Source: Sinorhizobium sp. B11
GTDB lineage: Bacteria; Pseudomonadota; Alphaproteobacteria; Rhizobiales; Rhizobiaceae
Direction of reading: 5' to 3'
Assembly: GCA_039725955.1 (NCBI GenBank)
Contig: CP091033.1
Coordinates: 1,488,001 to 1,552,000 of the forward strand
DNA length: 64,000 nucleotides
Below the pieces are notes generated by a model. It had not been told where the DNA came from and ran no database searches. It was given only the letters and a program-made list of their open reading frames with translations. The translations under genes and the position numbers were made by a program. Below, one piece after another: positions 19,407 through 28,568 of the stretch (positions within the stretch are counted from its first letter, which is position 1; each line of letters begins with the position of its first letter).

Positions 19407-20621
19407 TTAGGCGGCAAGCTCCCCTGGACGGGGATGCCCGGGTTCGGTCGAATGCTGGTCTGCGGCTGTTGCCGCGCTTGAAGAACATTCTTCCATGCTT
19501 GCCGGATCTGGATATATCTCGACCCTGTCACGGCCGCCTCGCTTCGCGAGGTAGAGCGCCTGGTCTGCTCGATCCCGCAGTTTCTGTGCATCGCAATCGC
19601 CTCTCCAGATGGCGACGCCTGCGCTCACAGTCGGCACTATCGTTTCCGCACCGGAGGCAAATGCCAAGCCGTTGACCGCAATGCGGATTTGATCCGCCTC
19701 TGCAGCGGCGGCATCTTCGGTTTGACCGCGCAGAAACAGCGCGAATTCCTCGCCGCCAAGGCGGCCGAACGTGACGTTGCGTCCAGCGGTATTGGCGATG
19801 GCTTGCGCTACGCCGACGAGAACCACATCCCCCGTCTCATGCCCGTAGCGATCGTTGATGCTCTTGAAGTGGTCGATGTCTATCATGATGAAGGCGTCAC
19901 CGTCCCTGAGCTCGCTCGGAAGGGATGCAAGGAAGTGCTGCCGGTTTGGGATTCCCGTCAACGCGTCGGTGTTCGCCAGACGTCTGAGCTGAGTTTCTGC
20001 GCGTTCCTGCACCAGGACAACCACGAAAAGCGCAACGGAGAAATGGCAAATGATAAGCATGAAAAACGCATAGCGGGGTTCGACCGGCCCATACTGCGGA
20101 AAGATCATTCCGACAGTGACCAGCGTCGAAAAGCCCATGGCAGCGGCGAGTGACGCAAGCAGACCCAATCTCGCCGGCAGCCGGTCGAGGAAGAAATCCC
20201 GCAAGATGACAACACAGGAGATGCCAAGGAAAGCCGCAGTGTTCGCATTGAATATTGCGGCGCGCGTTTGGTTATCCGCATACCAATGCATAAAACCAAC
20301 AACGACGGACAAGATGAGGGCGAAACCCACCAGAAGGCAATCCGAACGCTTTCGCCCGCGACGGCTCAACTGGATCAGTCCCGTCGTCATCAACGCATAA
20401 CCTGTGACACCAATGGAAAAACTTGCCAGCGTCCAGATCTCATATGGCAGTACGCCTTGTTCTCCGACCCCGGCAAGCGTGGATGCAACGGCAAGAAGGC
20501 CGTCGCCGATCGCCAGAAAATCGAGACCTGGCTCTCTGGAGCGCCACCTGACGTAGAAACAGCAGATGGCGCCGACTATAAACGAGCACTTGTGAAGAAG
20601 AAGAACTGTAGCAAGATCCAT
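19407..20621 (-). CDS. Membrane-bound diguanylate cyclase (GGDEF)
   Basis: A 404-residue protein with six or seven N-terminal transmembrane segments (to about residue 205) and a C-terminal GGDEF domain. The domain has the DALTGIPNRQHF start, the metal-binding DIDHFKSINDRYGH segment and an active GGEEF site, so c-di-GMP synthesis is expected. No EAL domain and no recognisable RxxD inhibitory site are seen directly before the active site. The ATG at 20621 is used; a TTG six codons upstream is also possible. Monocistronic; the signal sensed by the membrane part is unknown. Confidence 0.87.
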   Translation of the reverse strand: MDLATVLLLHKCSFIVGAICCFYVRWRSREPGLDFLAIGDGLLAVASTLAGVGEQGVLPYEIWTLASFSIGVTGYALMTTGLIQLSRRGRKRSDCLLVGFALILSVVVGFMHWYADNQTRAAIFNANTAAFLGISCVVILRDFFLDRLPARLGLLASLAAAMGFSTLVTVGMIFPQYGPVEPRYAFFMLIICHFSVALFVVVLVQERAETQLRRLANTDALTGIPNRQHFLASLPSELRDGDAFIMIDIDHFKSINDRYGHETGDVVLVGVAQAIANTAGRNVTFGRLGGEEFALFLRGQTEDAAAAEADQIRIAVNGLAFASGAETIVPTVSAGVAIWRGDCDAQKLRDRADQALYLAKRGGRDRVEIYPDPASMEECSSSAATAADQHSTEPGHPRPGELAA

Positions 20622-20723
20622 CGTCAAACCGAAAAACAACCGGGATGCCGATGTCTATAATTTCCGAGAGCTACTTTTGAATGAATCTTCTCGCGCTGAC
20701 AGAGCAGATCAGGCAGAACTTCA

Positions 20724-21599
20724 TCACGGGATCAGCCTGTGAGCTTCAGAAAATGCGAGGACGGCGTTCAAGAATTCTTCCGGCTGTTCCAAGTGCGCGA
20801 AATGACCGCTTTGGGCGAAGTGCACCAGCTCCGAATTCGAGCAGCTGTCATCTAGGGTTCTTGCCCATTTCGGACCGCATATGAAATCGTGCGCTCCGAC
20901 CAGAACAAGCGCCGGTACGGAAAGGTCCTGAAGTCTTGAGCGGACGTCAAACGGCTCATTGTTGCCGATGAGAATTGTCGCCTTTATTCGCAAGCGGAAT
21001 ACTCCGAGATCAAGCTTCTCGTGGACATCGTCGGCAAAATAGGCGGGAAGCAGGTCGCGCATGATCTCGGTATAGTCTTCGTCGCTCGACATTTTCGGAA
21101 CCGACTGCCACGCTCTCAGTACCGCCCGCCCCTCCACCTGGTGGCGATCAGCAAAACTCCGAACACCGTCTGCCGCCGCCACCATGAAATCACTCCCTGT
21201 CACGGCCGACGAGGAATACAGGATCATCGCCGATACGCGATCCGGGTGCTCGATCGTATATTGCTGGATGACGAAGCCTCCGTGGGAATGACCAAGAAGC
21301 ACGACGTTTGAAAGGTCGAGTGTTTCGAGGAACCTGCCAAGCTGTTTGGCGAAGCGTTCGACGGTATAGCCATGGGGGTGCTCCGCCAACCGGCCGGAGC
21401 CACCGGTGCCGATCGGCTCAAGGTAGACCATGGTAAAATGGTGCTCCAAAAAACCCATGCGAAGATATTGCCAGTGGATCCCTGGCCCGCCAGGGTGAAC
21501 GACCATCACCGGCCCCTGGCCCGCGACATGAAAGCTTTGCTGAATTCCGTCGATATCGACGACATGATGTCCGGGATTGAGGCTATTTCGCATTGACAT
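20724..21599 (-). CDS. Alpha/beta hydrolase, proline iminopeptidase-like
   Basis: A 291-residue hydrolase of the abhydrolase_1/S33 type. It has a PGGPG oxyanion loop near residue 38, nucleophile GHSHGG, a catalytic Asp in LVLVGAHDFICGP and a His in SGHFAHLEQPEEF. The PGGPG motif is shared with proline iminopeptidases and with many lactonases and esterases, so the substrate is open. The ATG at 21599 has AAGG eight bases upstream. It stands alone between a cyclase and a secreted small protein. Confidence 0.8.
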   Translation of the reverse strand: MSMRNSLNPGHHVVDIDGIQQSFHVAGQGPVMVVHPGGPGIHWQYLRMGFLEHHFTMVYLEPIGTGGSGRLAEHPHGYTVERFAKQLGRFLETLDLSNVVLLGHSHGGFVIQQYTIEHPDRVSAMILYSSSAVTGSDFMVAAADGVRSFADRHQVEGRAVLRAWQSVPKMSSDEDYTEIMRDLLPAYFADDVHEKLDLGVFRLRIKATILIGNNEPFDVRSRLQDLSVPALVLVGAHDFICGPKWARTLDDSCSNSELVHFAQSGHFAHLEQPEEFLNAVLAFSEAHRLIP

Positions 21600-21895
21600 C
21601 GATTGGACCTTATATCGCTTGAAAAGCACGGCCGTCGTTGCACCGCGCCAGAGAAATGGATTGAGTTCGGAGAGCCGTGGACGGACACATTGGTGTCACC
21701 GCGAACCTGTAAGGGATGCCGCACGCTTCGAGGCGCACGACACACTTGTCCTAGACTCCGCCGATCGCCGTTGCCGCAGCATTACAGGAAGAACGCTGCG
21801 GCAAGGTTTGAGTTGGAGTGCCAAGCACGGTGGACTGCTGGTTTTGGTTCGTGCCAGTCATCGGCTGGTCAGAAGGACCTTACGTTTCGCATCGA

Positions 21896-22243
21896 CTAGT
21901 AGCATACCTCGGTCCTGAACGGACGCCCGGGGTGCTCGGCGTCCCATTGCCAATAGCAGCGATCATAGTCGTCGTTGCTACCCAGGAAGAACGGCCCGCG
22001 ATCCCTGAAGCGGTCGTGGGCGAAAAACGCACCGCGGTTTCCTTCCCTGTCGAAATGGCCCATACCGAATCCCCCCATGTGCTCCGCTCCCATGTGCTCC
22101 CCTCCCATGTGCCCCCCTCCCTCGTGGCCTCCGCCTCCGTGGCCTCCGCCTCCACCGTGAGCAAATGCGGGCGTTGCGATGGAGCCAACTGCGAGGGTCA
22201 GGGAGATAAGACCTGTTAAGGCGATTTTGCGAAATACAGACAT
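21896..22243 (-). CDS. Small secreted His/Gly-rich protein
   Basis: A 115-residue protein with a clear signal peptide, with cleavage after AFA near residue 28. About 40 residues of repeated HGGGGH, GGHMGGEHMG and related units follow, giving a cluster of His, Met and Glu able to bind metal. The C-terminal part is charged with Trp and Tyr and ends in EVCY. The start ATG follows AGGAA. Function unknown; a periplasmic or surface metal-binding (Cu, Ni or Zn) role is an inference from composition. No metal transporter is adjacent. Confidence 0.75.
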   Translation of the reverse strand: MSVFRKIALTGLISLTLAVGSIATPAFAHGGGGGHGGGGHEGGGHMGGEHMGAEHMGGFGMGHFDREGNRGAFFAHDRFRDRGPFFLGSNDDYDRCYWQWDAEHPGRPFRTEVCY

Positions 22244-22559
22244 GGTGGTGTTCCTAAAAAGGCGGCTCTGTGTAGCCACTAACCATATGTGTTCATCGAA
22301 ATTGGCGAACGCCTGCCACAATTCAGGGATCTTGCTCACATCTTGTCACATGTTCTCACCACGACCCGTGGCACCCGTGATCGCCGGTTGCGCCGGAGCG
22401 AGGCATTGAGACGACAGCCTTCACCGGGCAAGCCAAATGCCTGATGATCCCGGTCAGCAGAGACACGCTGATCCGTGGGGCAGGAAGAAAACCTATTTCT
22501 TAAAGCCCCGTCCCTCATTGGTCCGCAACGGCATCCAGAAGCGAGAATTGCGCCTGTCT
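22244..22559. other. Intergenic, no gene seen
   Basis: Upstream region of the His/Gly-rich protein gene on the left and 3' side of the phosphotriesterase-like gene on the right. I see no supported gene or strong terminator. Confidence 0.5.
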
Positions 22560-23474
22560 TCAGCGCGCGAATGCCTCGAAGGGATTGATTTCGGTGAGTT
22601 GGCGGATCGCATCCTGGCTTGCGCCCGCGATTGTGAGCGCTGGCAGCAGGTTCTCGACAAGGTGCGTATAAGGTCGCGGGATTCCACCACCGGGCTGCGC
22701 GGGATCATACCAGCCGAGATCGTGGCTTATGAGCAGGTGCTCGCCCAGCTCGGTTTCAAGGGCGCGCATTATCATTGCTACCAGTTCTTGGTCTGGAGCC
22801 CTTCCCACATGATCGTATTCAATCCACGCACCGCGCTCCACCAGTGCCCGGTGAAGCCCGAAGTCTTTTTCCTCCTGGGTGTGAATGGATATGAAGCGCT
22901 CCGCTGCGCAGCCCTCTGACTGAAGAATGTCCAACTGATCCATCACAACGCGTCCCCGGATCGTATGCGAGCCGATGACCGCATTGGTCCGCGCGGACGC
23001 TCTTGCCGCTGCGCGCAGGATACGGGCTTCGAGCGGCGTAATCCCGTCGTCGCCAGCGCTGAGCTTGATCCATCCCGCCAGTACACCGGTATCCTCCATC
23101 CCCTCGGTGAGCTCGCTTACCATCCACTGTTCGAGATCACTCTCACTAGCCTCGGCTATCCAGGCGGGTATCCATGGTTCCCGATAGTTGCCGGTCGGGA
23201 CGACGATCGGGAAGTCGGCTGCCTTCGACACAGCAAGATCAATGTCAGCACGTCTTCCGACGCCACCCGTCGTGCACTCGACGAGCAGCGTAACGCCTTG
23301 TCTTTTGATCGCCTCAATCTGTGGGACCATAAGTGCCACAACTTCGGCTATCTCCGCCTCGCCATAGCCGGGCTGGTCAGGTGTTCTAAGATCGACGAAC
23401 ACATGCTCGTGCGGGAGAATCATCCCGAGTTCTTCGCGACGCTTTGGTCCCAGAGTCGTGTAAATCTGCTTCAT
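22560..23474 (-). CDS. Phosphotriesterase-family hydrolase (PTE-like lactonase)
   Basis: A 304-residue amidohydrolase-fold enzyme. All bimetal ligands of the family are visible: His22-x-His24 (PHEHVFVD), the bridging Lys137 (GWIKLSAG), His170 (IGSHT), His198 (SIHTQEE) and Asp252 (ISHDLGW). Such proteins are mostly lactonases or esterases with side activity on organophosphates; acyl-homoserine lactones or sugar lactones are possible substrates. It stands alone, 303 bases from the ABC exporter gene upstream on the same strand. No signal peptide is seen. Confidence 0.85.
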   Translation of the reverse strand: MKQIYTTLGPKRREELGMILPHEHVFVDLRTPDQPGYGEAEIAEVVALMVPQIEAIKRQGVTLLVECTTGGVGRRADIDLAVSKAADFPIVVPTGNYREPWIPAWIAEASESDLEQWMVSELTEGMEDTGVLAGWIKLSAGDDGITPLEARILRAAARASARTNAVIGSHTIRGRVVMDQLDILQSEGCAAERFISIHTQEEKDFGLHRALVERGAWIEYDHVGRAPDQELVAMIMRALETELGEHLLISHDLGWYDPAQPGGGIPRPYTHLVENLLPALTIAGASQDAIRQLTEINPFEAFAR

Positions 23475-23777
23475 CGTTGACGGCTCCCCTCCCCCAATTG
23501 GTAGAACGACAGAACTTTGAATGCATCGGATCTATCCGGTCCACAGAAATAGTTGGGTCAATTGCCCTCAGGACATCGGGCGACATCGTGCAGCACCATC
23601 GGCGCTTAGGCACGGAATAGCCGCTGGATCGCGTCTTGAGCCTGCAATCTCCCTTGTATTTGCACAGGCGTGCTTCTGTGCGATCTTGTCTCTTGCCGGG
23701 TGGACCACCCGGCAAGAGAGCTTCCTGAGACAAGAGTGGATTGGCGGCACCGATTGCGCCGCCAACTGTGTTTTCCG
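23475..23777. other. Intergenic with two strong hairpins
   Basis: Two perfect inverted repeats lie downstream of the ABC exporter gene on the minus strand. TTGGCGGC/GCCGCCAA spans 23741-23765. TCTTGCCGGGTGG and its 13-bp complement span 23691-23717 with a single-base centre. They are likely transcript-end structures for the exporter gene, although neither is followed by a clear T-run. No gene is seen. Confidence 0.5.
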
Positions 23778-25568
23778 TCAGGCCACCAGACCCTTGGTCA
23801 ACTCCAGCGCCTGCCGTTCGAATAACCGGCGATAGATGCCCTCGTTGAGCCGGATCAGTGCCTGGTGGTCGCCCTCTTCGACAATCTTGCCTTTGTCGAA
23901 GACCAGCAGCCGGTCCAGCGCCCGCACGGTGGACAGCCGATGTGCGATGACCAGCGTCGTGCGGCCGTCCATCAGGCGCTCCATGGCCTGCTGGATCTGT
24001 ACCTCGCTCTCGCTGTCGAGGCTCGACGTCGCCTCGTCCAGGATCAGCACCGGCGCATCAGCCAGGAAGGCCCGGGCGATGGCAACACGCTGCCGCTCCC
24101 CCCCCGATAGCTTGACACCACGTTCCCCCACCATCGTCTCATAGCCCTTGGGAAGGCCGATGATGAAGTCGTGCGCGTTGGCCTGTTTCGCCGCCTGCTC
24201 GATTTCACGCCGCGATGCGTTCGGGCGACTATAAGCGATGTTTTCCGCCAACGTGCGGTGGAACAGGATGGGCTCCTGTTGCACGATGGCGATCTGGCCG
24301 CGCAGGCTCGCCTGCCTGACCTCAGCGATATCCTGCCCGTCGATGCGGATCGAACCGGATTTCACGTCATGGAGGCGCTGGATGAGCTTGACGAATGTCG
24401 TCTTGCCCGAGCCCGAATGCCCCACCAGTCCCACACGCTCGCCCGGCTTGATGGTGACCGAAAAGTCCTCATAAAGCGGATTGGGATGAGCGCCATATTG
24501 GAAGGTGACGCGATCGAAGACGATCTCGCCTCTGCCAATCTCGATCGGCACGGCATGCGGCTTGTCCTCGATGCCGAGCGGCATCTTGTCGAGCAGCACC
24601 AGTTCTTCCATGTCGTTGACGGCCCGTTGCAGATTGCGGATGTCCTGGCCGACATTTCGCAGATATCCCTGCAGGACGAAGAACATCGCCAGCACGAAGG
24701 TGATGTCGCCGGGCGTCGCCAATCCCCGCTGCCACATGACCAGGCCCGTTCCCAAAATGCCCGCCTGCATGAAAACCATCATGAAGCCCTGGATCGTGCC
24801 GCTCGATGTGCCGCGCTTCCATGTCCGCCGCGTGCGGCTGTCCCATTTGGCCAGCACATGACCCAGGCGCGTCTCTTCACGGCTCTCGGCGCCGAATGCC
24901 TTGACCACCGAGTTGCAACTGATGGCATCCGCCAGCGCGCCGCCCAGCTTGGTATCCCAGGCGTTGGCAAGCCTTGCAGCAGGCGAGACAAAACCCATGG
25001 AAAGCGCCACAGTCACACCGATATAGATGACCGACCCGACAATCACGATAAGGCCCATGACCGGCCAGTAGCTTCCGAGAACGATACTGGCACCGGCAAG
25101 CATGACGATGGACGGCAACAGGGCTACCAGCAGCAGGTCATTGAGCGAGTCGAGCGCCCACATCCCGCGGGTAATCTTGCGCACCGTCGAGCCGGCGAAG
25201 CTGTTGGCGTGCCAGTCGGTCGAGAACCGCTGCACCTTGTGGAAGCCGTTATTGACGACATCCGCCATGATGCGCAGCGTCAGCCGGATAATGCCATTGA
25301 AGATGAACCAGCGCAGGGCCACGCTCGTCAGGCCCAGAGCCACGACGACAACAAAGGCGCGCAGGGCGCGATCAGCCTCATTGCCGGCTGCAATGGCATC
25401 GACGATCTGGCCGGAAAACACCGGCACCATGACTTCAGCAAGCGTGCTTGATATCACCAGCACTATGATAATGCCGACCAATGCCGGCCGATGGCTCCAA
25501 TGATGAAAGACAAAGCCGAGCACGTGGCGATACGCGTCGGCGCGGAAATCGAGCTTCTTGCGAGTCAT
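23778..25568 (-). CDS. ABC exporter, fused permease-ATPase (MsbA/multidrug type)
   Basis: A 596-residue half-transporter. The N-terminal region (about residues 30-310) has six membrane helices of the ABC_membrane type. The C-terminal ATPase has Walker A GHSGSGKTT, signature LSGGERQR, Walker B VLILDEATSSLD and the switch His in IAHRLST. It should act as a homodimer exporting lipids, peptides or drugs. The start ATG gives the usual length (about 590). No biosynthetic partner is next to it, so the substrate is unknown. Confidence 0.9.
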   Translation of the reverse strand: MTRKKLDFRADAYRHVLGFVFHHWSHRPALVGIIIVLVISSTLAEVMVPVFSGQIVDAIAAGNEADRALRAFVVVVALGLTSVALRWFIFNGIIRLTLRIMADVVNNGFHKVQRFSTDWHANSFAGSTVRKITRGMWALDSLNDLLLVALLPSIVMLAGASIVLGSYWPVMGLIVIVGSVIYIGVTVALSMGFVSPAARLANAWDTKLGGALADAISCNSVVKAFGAESREETRLGHVLAKWDSRTRRTWKRGTSSGTIQGFMMVFMQAGILGTGLVMWQRGLATPGDITFVLAMFFVLQGYLRNVGQDIRNLQRAVNDMEELVLLDKMPLGIEDKPHAVPIEIGRGEIVFDRVTFQYGAHPNPLYEDFSVTIKPGERVGLVGHSGSGKTTFVKLIQRLHDVKSGSIRIDGQDIAEVRQASLRGQIAIVQQEPILFHRTLAENIAYSRPNASRREIEQAAKQANAHDFIIGLPKGYETMVGERGVKLSGGERQRVAIARAFLADAPVLILDEATSSLDSESEVQIQQAMERLMDGRTTLVIAHRLSTVRALDRLLVFDKGKIVEEGDHQALIRLNEGIYRRLFERQALELTKGLVA

Positions 25569-26178
25569 TTTAACCAGCCCGGCCCGTGTTTCGGCAACCG
25601 GTTCCTCAAAATCGAGAGTTCGATGGCACAGCCCGAGCGGGAGACGAAATGATCCCGTCAGATCAATCGGGCTATGGAGAAAGAGAAAACCGCATGTCGC
25701 GAGCGCTCAAGGCGGACCGCGAATGGATATGACCTAGTGTCGGGACATTCCACGCGGGAAGGTTTGGATGAATACTGGTGTCATGCAATGCCTCCCTATG
25801 TTCGATCTGAAGCGGTTAGCGTCTTGTAGCGAACCAATTCGCCGTTGCCAACCGGCTTTTTACAACCTTGTAGAAAGTGATGCGAAAACGACACAATTCA
25901 GCGACCTGCAACCTGCATTTGGTCATGCTGACATCAAGTTTCCCGCCTTTTGCGAGGTCAATAAAGAATATTTCTCCGCTGGTTGATGAACCCGCAAAGC
26001 CAAACCGATCTATCCTCAGCATGGCACGTGCTGTTGCACTGATGACACGGGAGTTGCATTGTGAACGCGAACCCACCCTCCCATCGAACAGTCAACCTTG
26101 ACTAGCCCCGCATTGCCGGCCATTTTCAATGACGTAATGGCGCCTTGGGGGCGATGCTTTACCCGGAGATCAATCTCG
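25569..26178. other. 610-bp intergenic region, no supported gene
   Basis: It lies between the divergent ABC exporter and MipA/OmpV-type genes and must hold both promoters. Open frames here are short, lack ribosome sites and have no recognisable motif. I see no repeat, RNA gene or terminator. Confidence 0.5.
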
Positions 26179-27012
26179 TTGAGAACGAAAGCCAAGAGGC
26201 TTACGCTTTTTTTTGCGGCCTTGGGCGTGCTGTCAACCGCGTCACTGGCGACTGCCGCTGACAGGAAAGACGCATCCAACCAGTCCGATTCCGGCACCTG
26301 GATCGTGACTTTGGGCGCGAGCGTCGAGTATGGCCCCAAATTTCCGGGCTCGAAGCATGATAGCTTCAGCGCATTGCCCTCTTTCGACATCAGGCGCTTC
26401 GACGAGCCGGACGAAAATAGCGCGCCGGACGACAATATCGATTATGGCCTTATCGATCTCGGACGCTTCGAAGCGGGTCCGGTGGTCGGCATTCGCGACA
26501 GCCGTTCGCAATCCGATGATAGCCGCTTGAAAGGCATCCACTCGGTGGATTGGGACATCGATGCCGGTGTTTTTGCACAATATTGGGCGATCCCCAATCA
26601 GCTTCGATTCCGCTCCGAAATCCGGCAGGCCATATCGAACGGCAGCGGTCTCGTCATCGATATCGGCGCCGATTGGTTCCAGCGGCTCGGTGACAGATGG
26701 CTGCTCTCTGCAGGCCCCCGCGCCTCGTTCGGCAACGGCGCCTATATGCGAGAGTATTTCGGTATTTCGTCAAGTGAAGCATTGCAGAATGGCTCTCTAT
26801 CCTCCTTCGATGCCAAGGGCGGCTTGAAGTCGGTAGGCTTCACGGTCTCCGCCGCCTATGATGTGACCCCGACCATAACGCTGCAGATTTATGATCGCTT
26901 CGATCGCCTCACGGGAGATGCTGCCGACAGCCCGATCACATCGAAGCTCGGCAGCGAGAATCAGAATGTAATCGGCATCTCCCTCGCCAAGGCGTTCAGC
27001 GTCAGCTTCTGA
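26179..27012 (+). CDS. MipA/OmpV family outer-membrane protein
   Basis: A 277-residue outer-membrane beta-barrel protein. From the TTG at 26179 (CGGAGA nine bases upstream) it has a signal peptide of basic residues, a hydrophobic core and a cleavage site after ATAA near residue 28. The mature part starts with the family pattern TLGASVEYGPKFPGSKHDSFSALPSFDIRR. It shows alternating beta strands and ends in a C-terminal Phe (SVSF), as outer-membrane proteins do. MipA/OmpV proteins act as scaffolds or porin-like adhesins. It converges with the eight-gene operon to the right. Confidence 0.85.
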   Translation: MRTKAKRLTLFFAALGVLSTASLATAADRKDASNQSDSGTWIVTLGASVEYGPKFPGSKHDSFSALPSFDIRRFDEPDENSAPDDNIDYGLIDLGRFEAGPVVGIRDSRSQSDDSRLKGIHSVDWDIDAGVFAQYWAIPNQLRFRSEIRQAISNGSGLVIDIGADWFQRLGDRWLLSAGPRASFGNGAYMREYFGISSSEALQNGSLSSFDAKGGLKSVGFTVSAAYDVTPTITLQIYDRFDRLTGDAADSPITSKLGSENQNVIGISLAKAFSVSF

Positions 27013-27030
27013 AATCCGCAGTTCAACCGC

Positions 27031-27396
27031 TCAGCCGGCAGGTCTCGACGCTGTTGCGATCAGCCAGACGCCGGCCAGGATCAGAAGGCTGCCTGCGAGC
27101 CGAAGCAGCGGCAATGGCTCGTCGAAGACGATCCAGGCAACGCCCATGATGAGGACATAGCTGATGGCCGAGAGCGGGAAGGCCTTGCTGAGATCGAGCT
27201 CGGAGAGAACGGTCATCCAGATGGCAAAGCAGACAATCTCAGCGACAATCGCCGCCAGGAACCAGTGTGACGACAAAATGTCGATCAGCCAGGTTCCGCC
27301 GGCTCTGTCTGCATCGATAGCGCTCTGCTTCAGCAATATCTGTTGCGCCATGTTCAGGAGCGGCACCATCAGCCAGATCGGCCGCAACGCTCTCAC
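27031..27396 (-). CDS. Small EmrE-like (DMT superfamily) membrane protein, second copy
   Basis: A 121-residue protein with four transmembrane segments: one near the N-terminus, then LAAIVAEIVCFAIWMTVLS, AFPLSAISYVLIMGVAWIVF and LAGSLLILAGVWLIATA. Length and topology match EmrE-type and ArnE/ArnF-type subunits. The Glu14 position of drug-exporting SMR proteins is not evident, favouring an ArnE/F-like lipid or polar-group translocase. It is the last gene of the eight-gene operon and overlaps the acyltransferase stop by four bases. A paralogous subunit is encoded at 30226-30576. Substrate unknown. Confidence 0.82.
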   Translation of the reverse strand: MRALRPIWLMVPLLNMAQQILLKQSAIDADRAGGTWLIDILSSHWFLAAIVAEIVCFAIWMTVLSELDLSKAFPLSAISYVLIMGVAWIVFDEPLPLLRLAGSLLILAGVWLIATASRPAG

Positions 27397-28568
27397 GCCG
27401 TCACCTCACCGCCATCATCGGCCGCAAACAGCGGCGACATCATTTTGAGAGCGAATTGCAGCAGTGGATTGGAATGGCGAAAATACATCGCATTTGCCGT
27501 CAAGCGGCTTCCGAGCCGAACCTTGTTGCGATAGTAGGCCTGCCCGCTCTGATAGCGGCCAATCCCGTGATTGAGACAGTATTCGAGATTGGTGCACCAA
27601 CTGAGATAATAGAGGTTGTGGGACCTGCCCTTCTGACCATCCATGCAGAAGAATTTGTCGATCAACCTGTCCTTGTCATGGATCAGCAAATTGGCAGCAA
27701 GCAGTTCGTCCCCCACAAAATACATCGCGCAGAAGGACCGCCCCGGCATGCCTTTCAGCACACCATCAAAATAGGCCGGCGTCAGTTCTTCGAACTGTAA
27801 TCCGCTCCGCTCGCGCGTCTCGCGATAGAGCTGCATAACGCGCGGCAGGAGATCATCGAAATCCTTGCGATACTCGATCCGTACCTCCTGCCGGCTCCGC
27901 AGTTTCCGCCGCATATCCTTGCGGGTCGCCGAGGACAGTGCGGCGAAATAGGCGTCGATCGTGTCGAATCCGATGTCCAGACATGCCGTCGGCAGTCCAC
28001 CAATCTCGGCGTACCCTCTTGCCGCCAGGACCGGCTCCAGGCCTGACGGGATAGGGTGGGGCAGATCCTTAAGCGCTGTAAGCGAGCAGCCTTCCATGCG
28101 CGCATGCGCCTCGAAAGCGTCGAGGAGTTCGGCAAAGAGCTTTGGCCGGCGGGCTTGCGCGATATCAGGATGAAAGCCGATGGAGGCAGTCTCCGTGCAG
28201 GGCGAGCCAAGGCAAGCAAGACGGAGCGTCAGGAACCCGCTGAAGATGCGGCGGATGCCTTCCACCGTTCTGCGGAAGCGGCCAGCTTCCAGGGTCGTCT
28301 CAAGGGCGTAGCGGCAAAGGAATGCCGGCATGGCGGCGACAATCTCGTCGCCTTCGCGCATGATCGCGTAGCGCCACTCGAAACCGTCGATACCGGCTTC
28401 CTCGACCGCAAGCAAATAGTCGTAAGTCTCGATCTCCCCAGGGAAGCAGGCGTCCCAGGCACCGCGGTCGAGCATGCGAATGCTCGGGACGATCATCGCA
28501 ACTGCCGCTGTCGGATCGCTTGAGACCTGTGTTTCAGGTGACCGCACTTTAAGCGCTTGCTGCTGCAT
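27393..28568 (-). CDS. GNAT/FemAB-fold N-acyltransferase (COG3146-like)
   Basis: A 391-residue predicted acyltransferase of the peptidoglycan/FemAB-like GNAT group. The C-terminal half carries the characteristic pattern of this group: LLAANLLIHDKDRLIDKFFC, the SHNLYYLSW segment, and a GIGRYQSG segment close to the C-terminus. It probably transfers an acyl or aminoacyl group to an amine, cytoplasmically. The start ATG lies inside the end of the hydrolase gene (20-base overlap) and the stop overlaps the last gene, so translation is coupled. With an aminotransferase in the same operon, the acceptor may be an amine made there (inference). Confidence 0.78.
   Translation of the reverse strand: MQQQALKVRSPETQVSSDPTAAVAMIVPSIRMLDRGAWDACFPGEIETYDYLLAVEEAGIDGFEWRYAIMREGDEIVAAMPAFLCRYALETTLEAGRFRRTVEGIRRIFSGFLTLRLACLGSPCTETASIGFHPDIAQARRPKLFAELLDAFEAHARMEGCSLTALKDLPHPIPSGLEPVLAARGYAEIGGLPTACLDIGFDTIDAYFAALSSATRKDMRRKLRSRQEVRIEYRKDFDDLLPRVMQLYRETRERSGLQFEELTPAYFDGVLKGMPGRSFCAMYFVGDELLAANLLIHDKDRLIDKFFCMDGQKGRSHNLYYLSWCTNLEYCLNHGIGRYQSGQAYYRNKVRLGSRLTANAMYFRHSNPLLQFALKMMSPLFAADDGGEVTA

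Noticed and set aside
23691..23717. Perfect 13-bp inverted repeat as an operator or insertion-sequence end
   Set aside because: It is single, with a one-base centre and no partner elsewhere that I can see; a transcript-end hairpin for the ABC exporter is the simpler reading.
24171..25451. 426-codon plus-strand frame opposite the ABC exporter
   Set aside because: Antisense to a gene with all ABC motifs; its composition (many Arg, His and Gln) is typical of a mirrored frame.
25816..26076. 86-codon minus-strand frame in the gap before the MipA/OmpV gene
   Set aside because: No ribosome site, no motif and no context; its residues look random.
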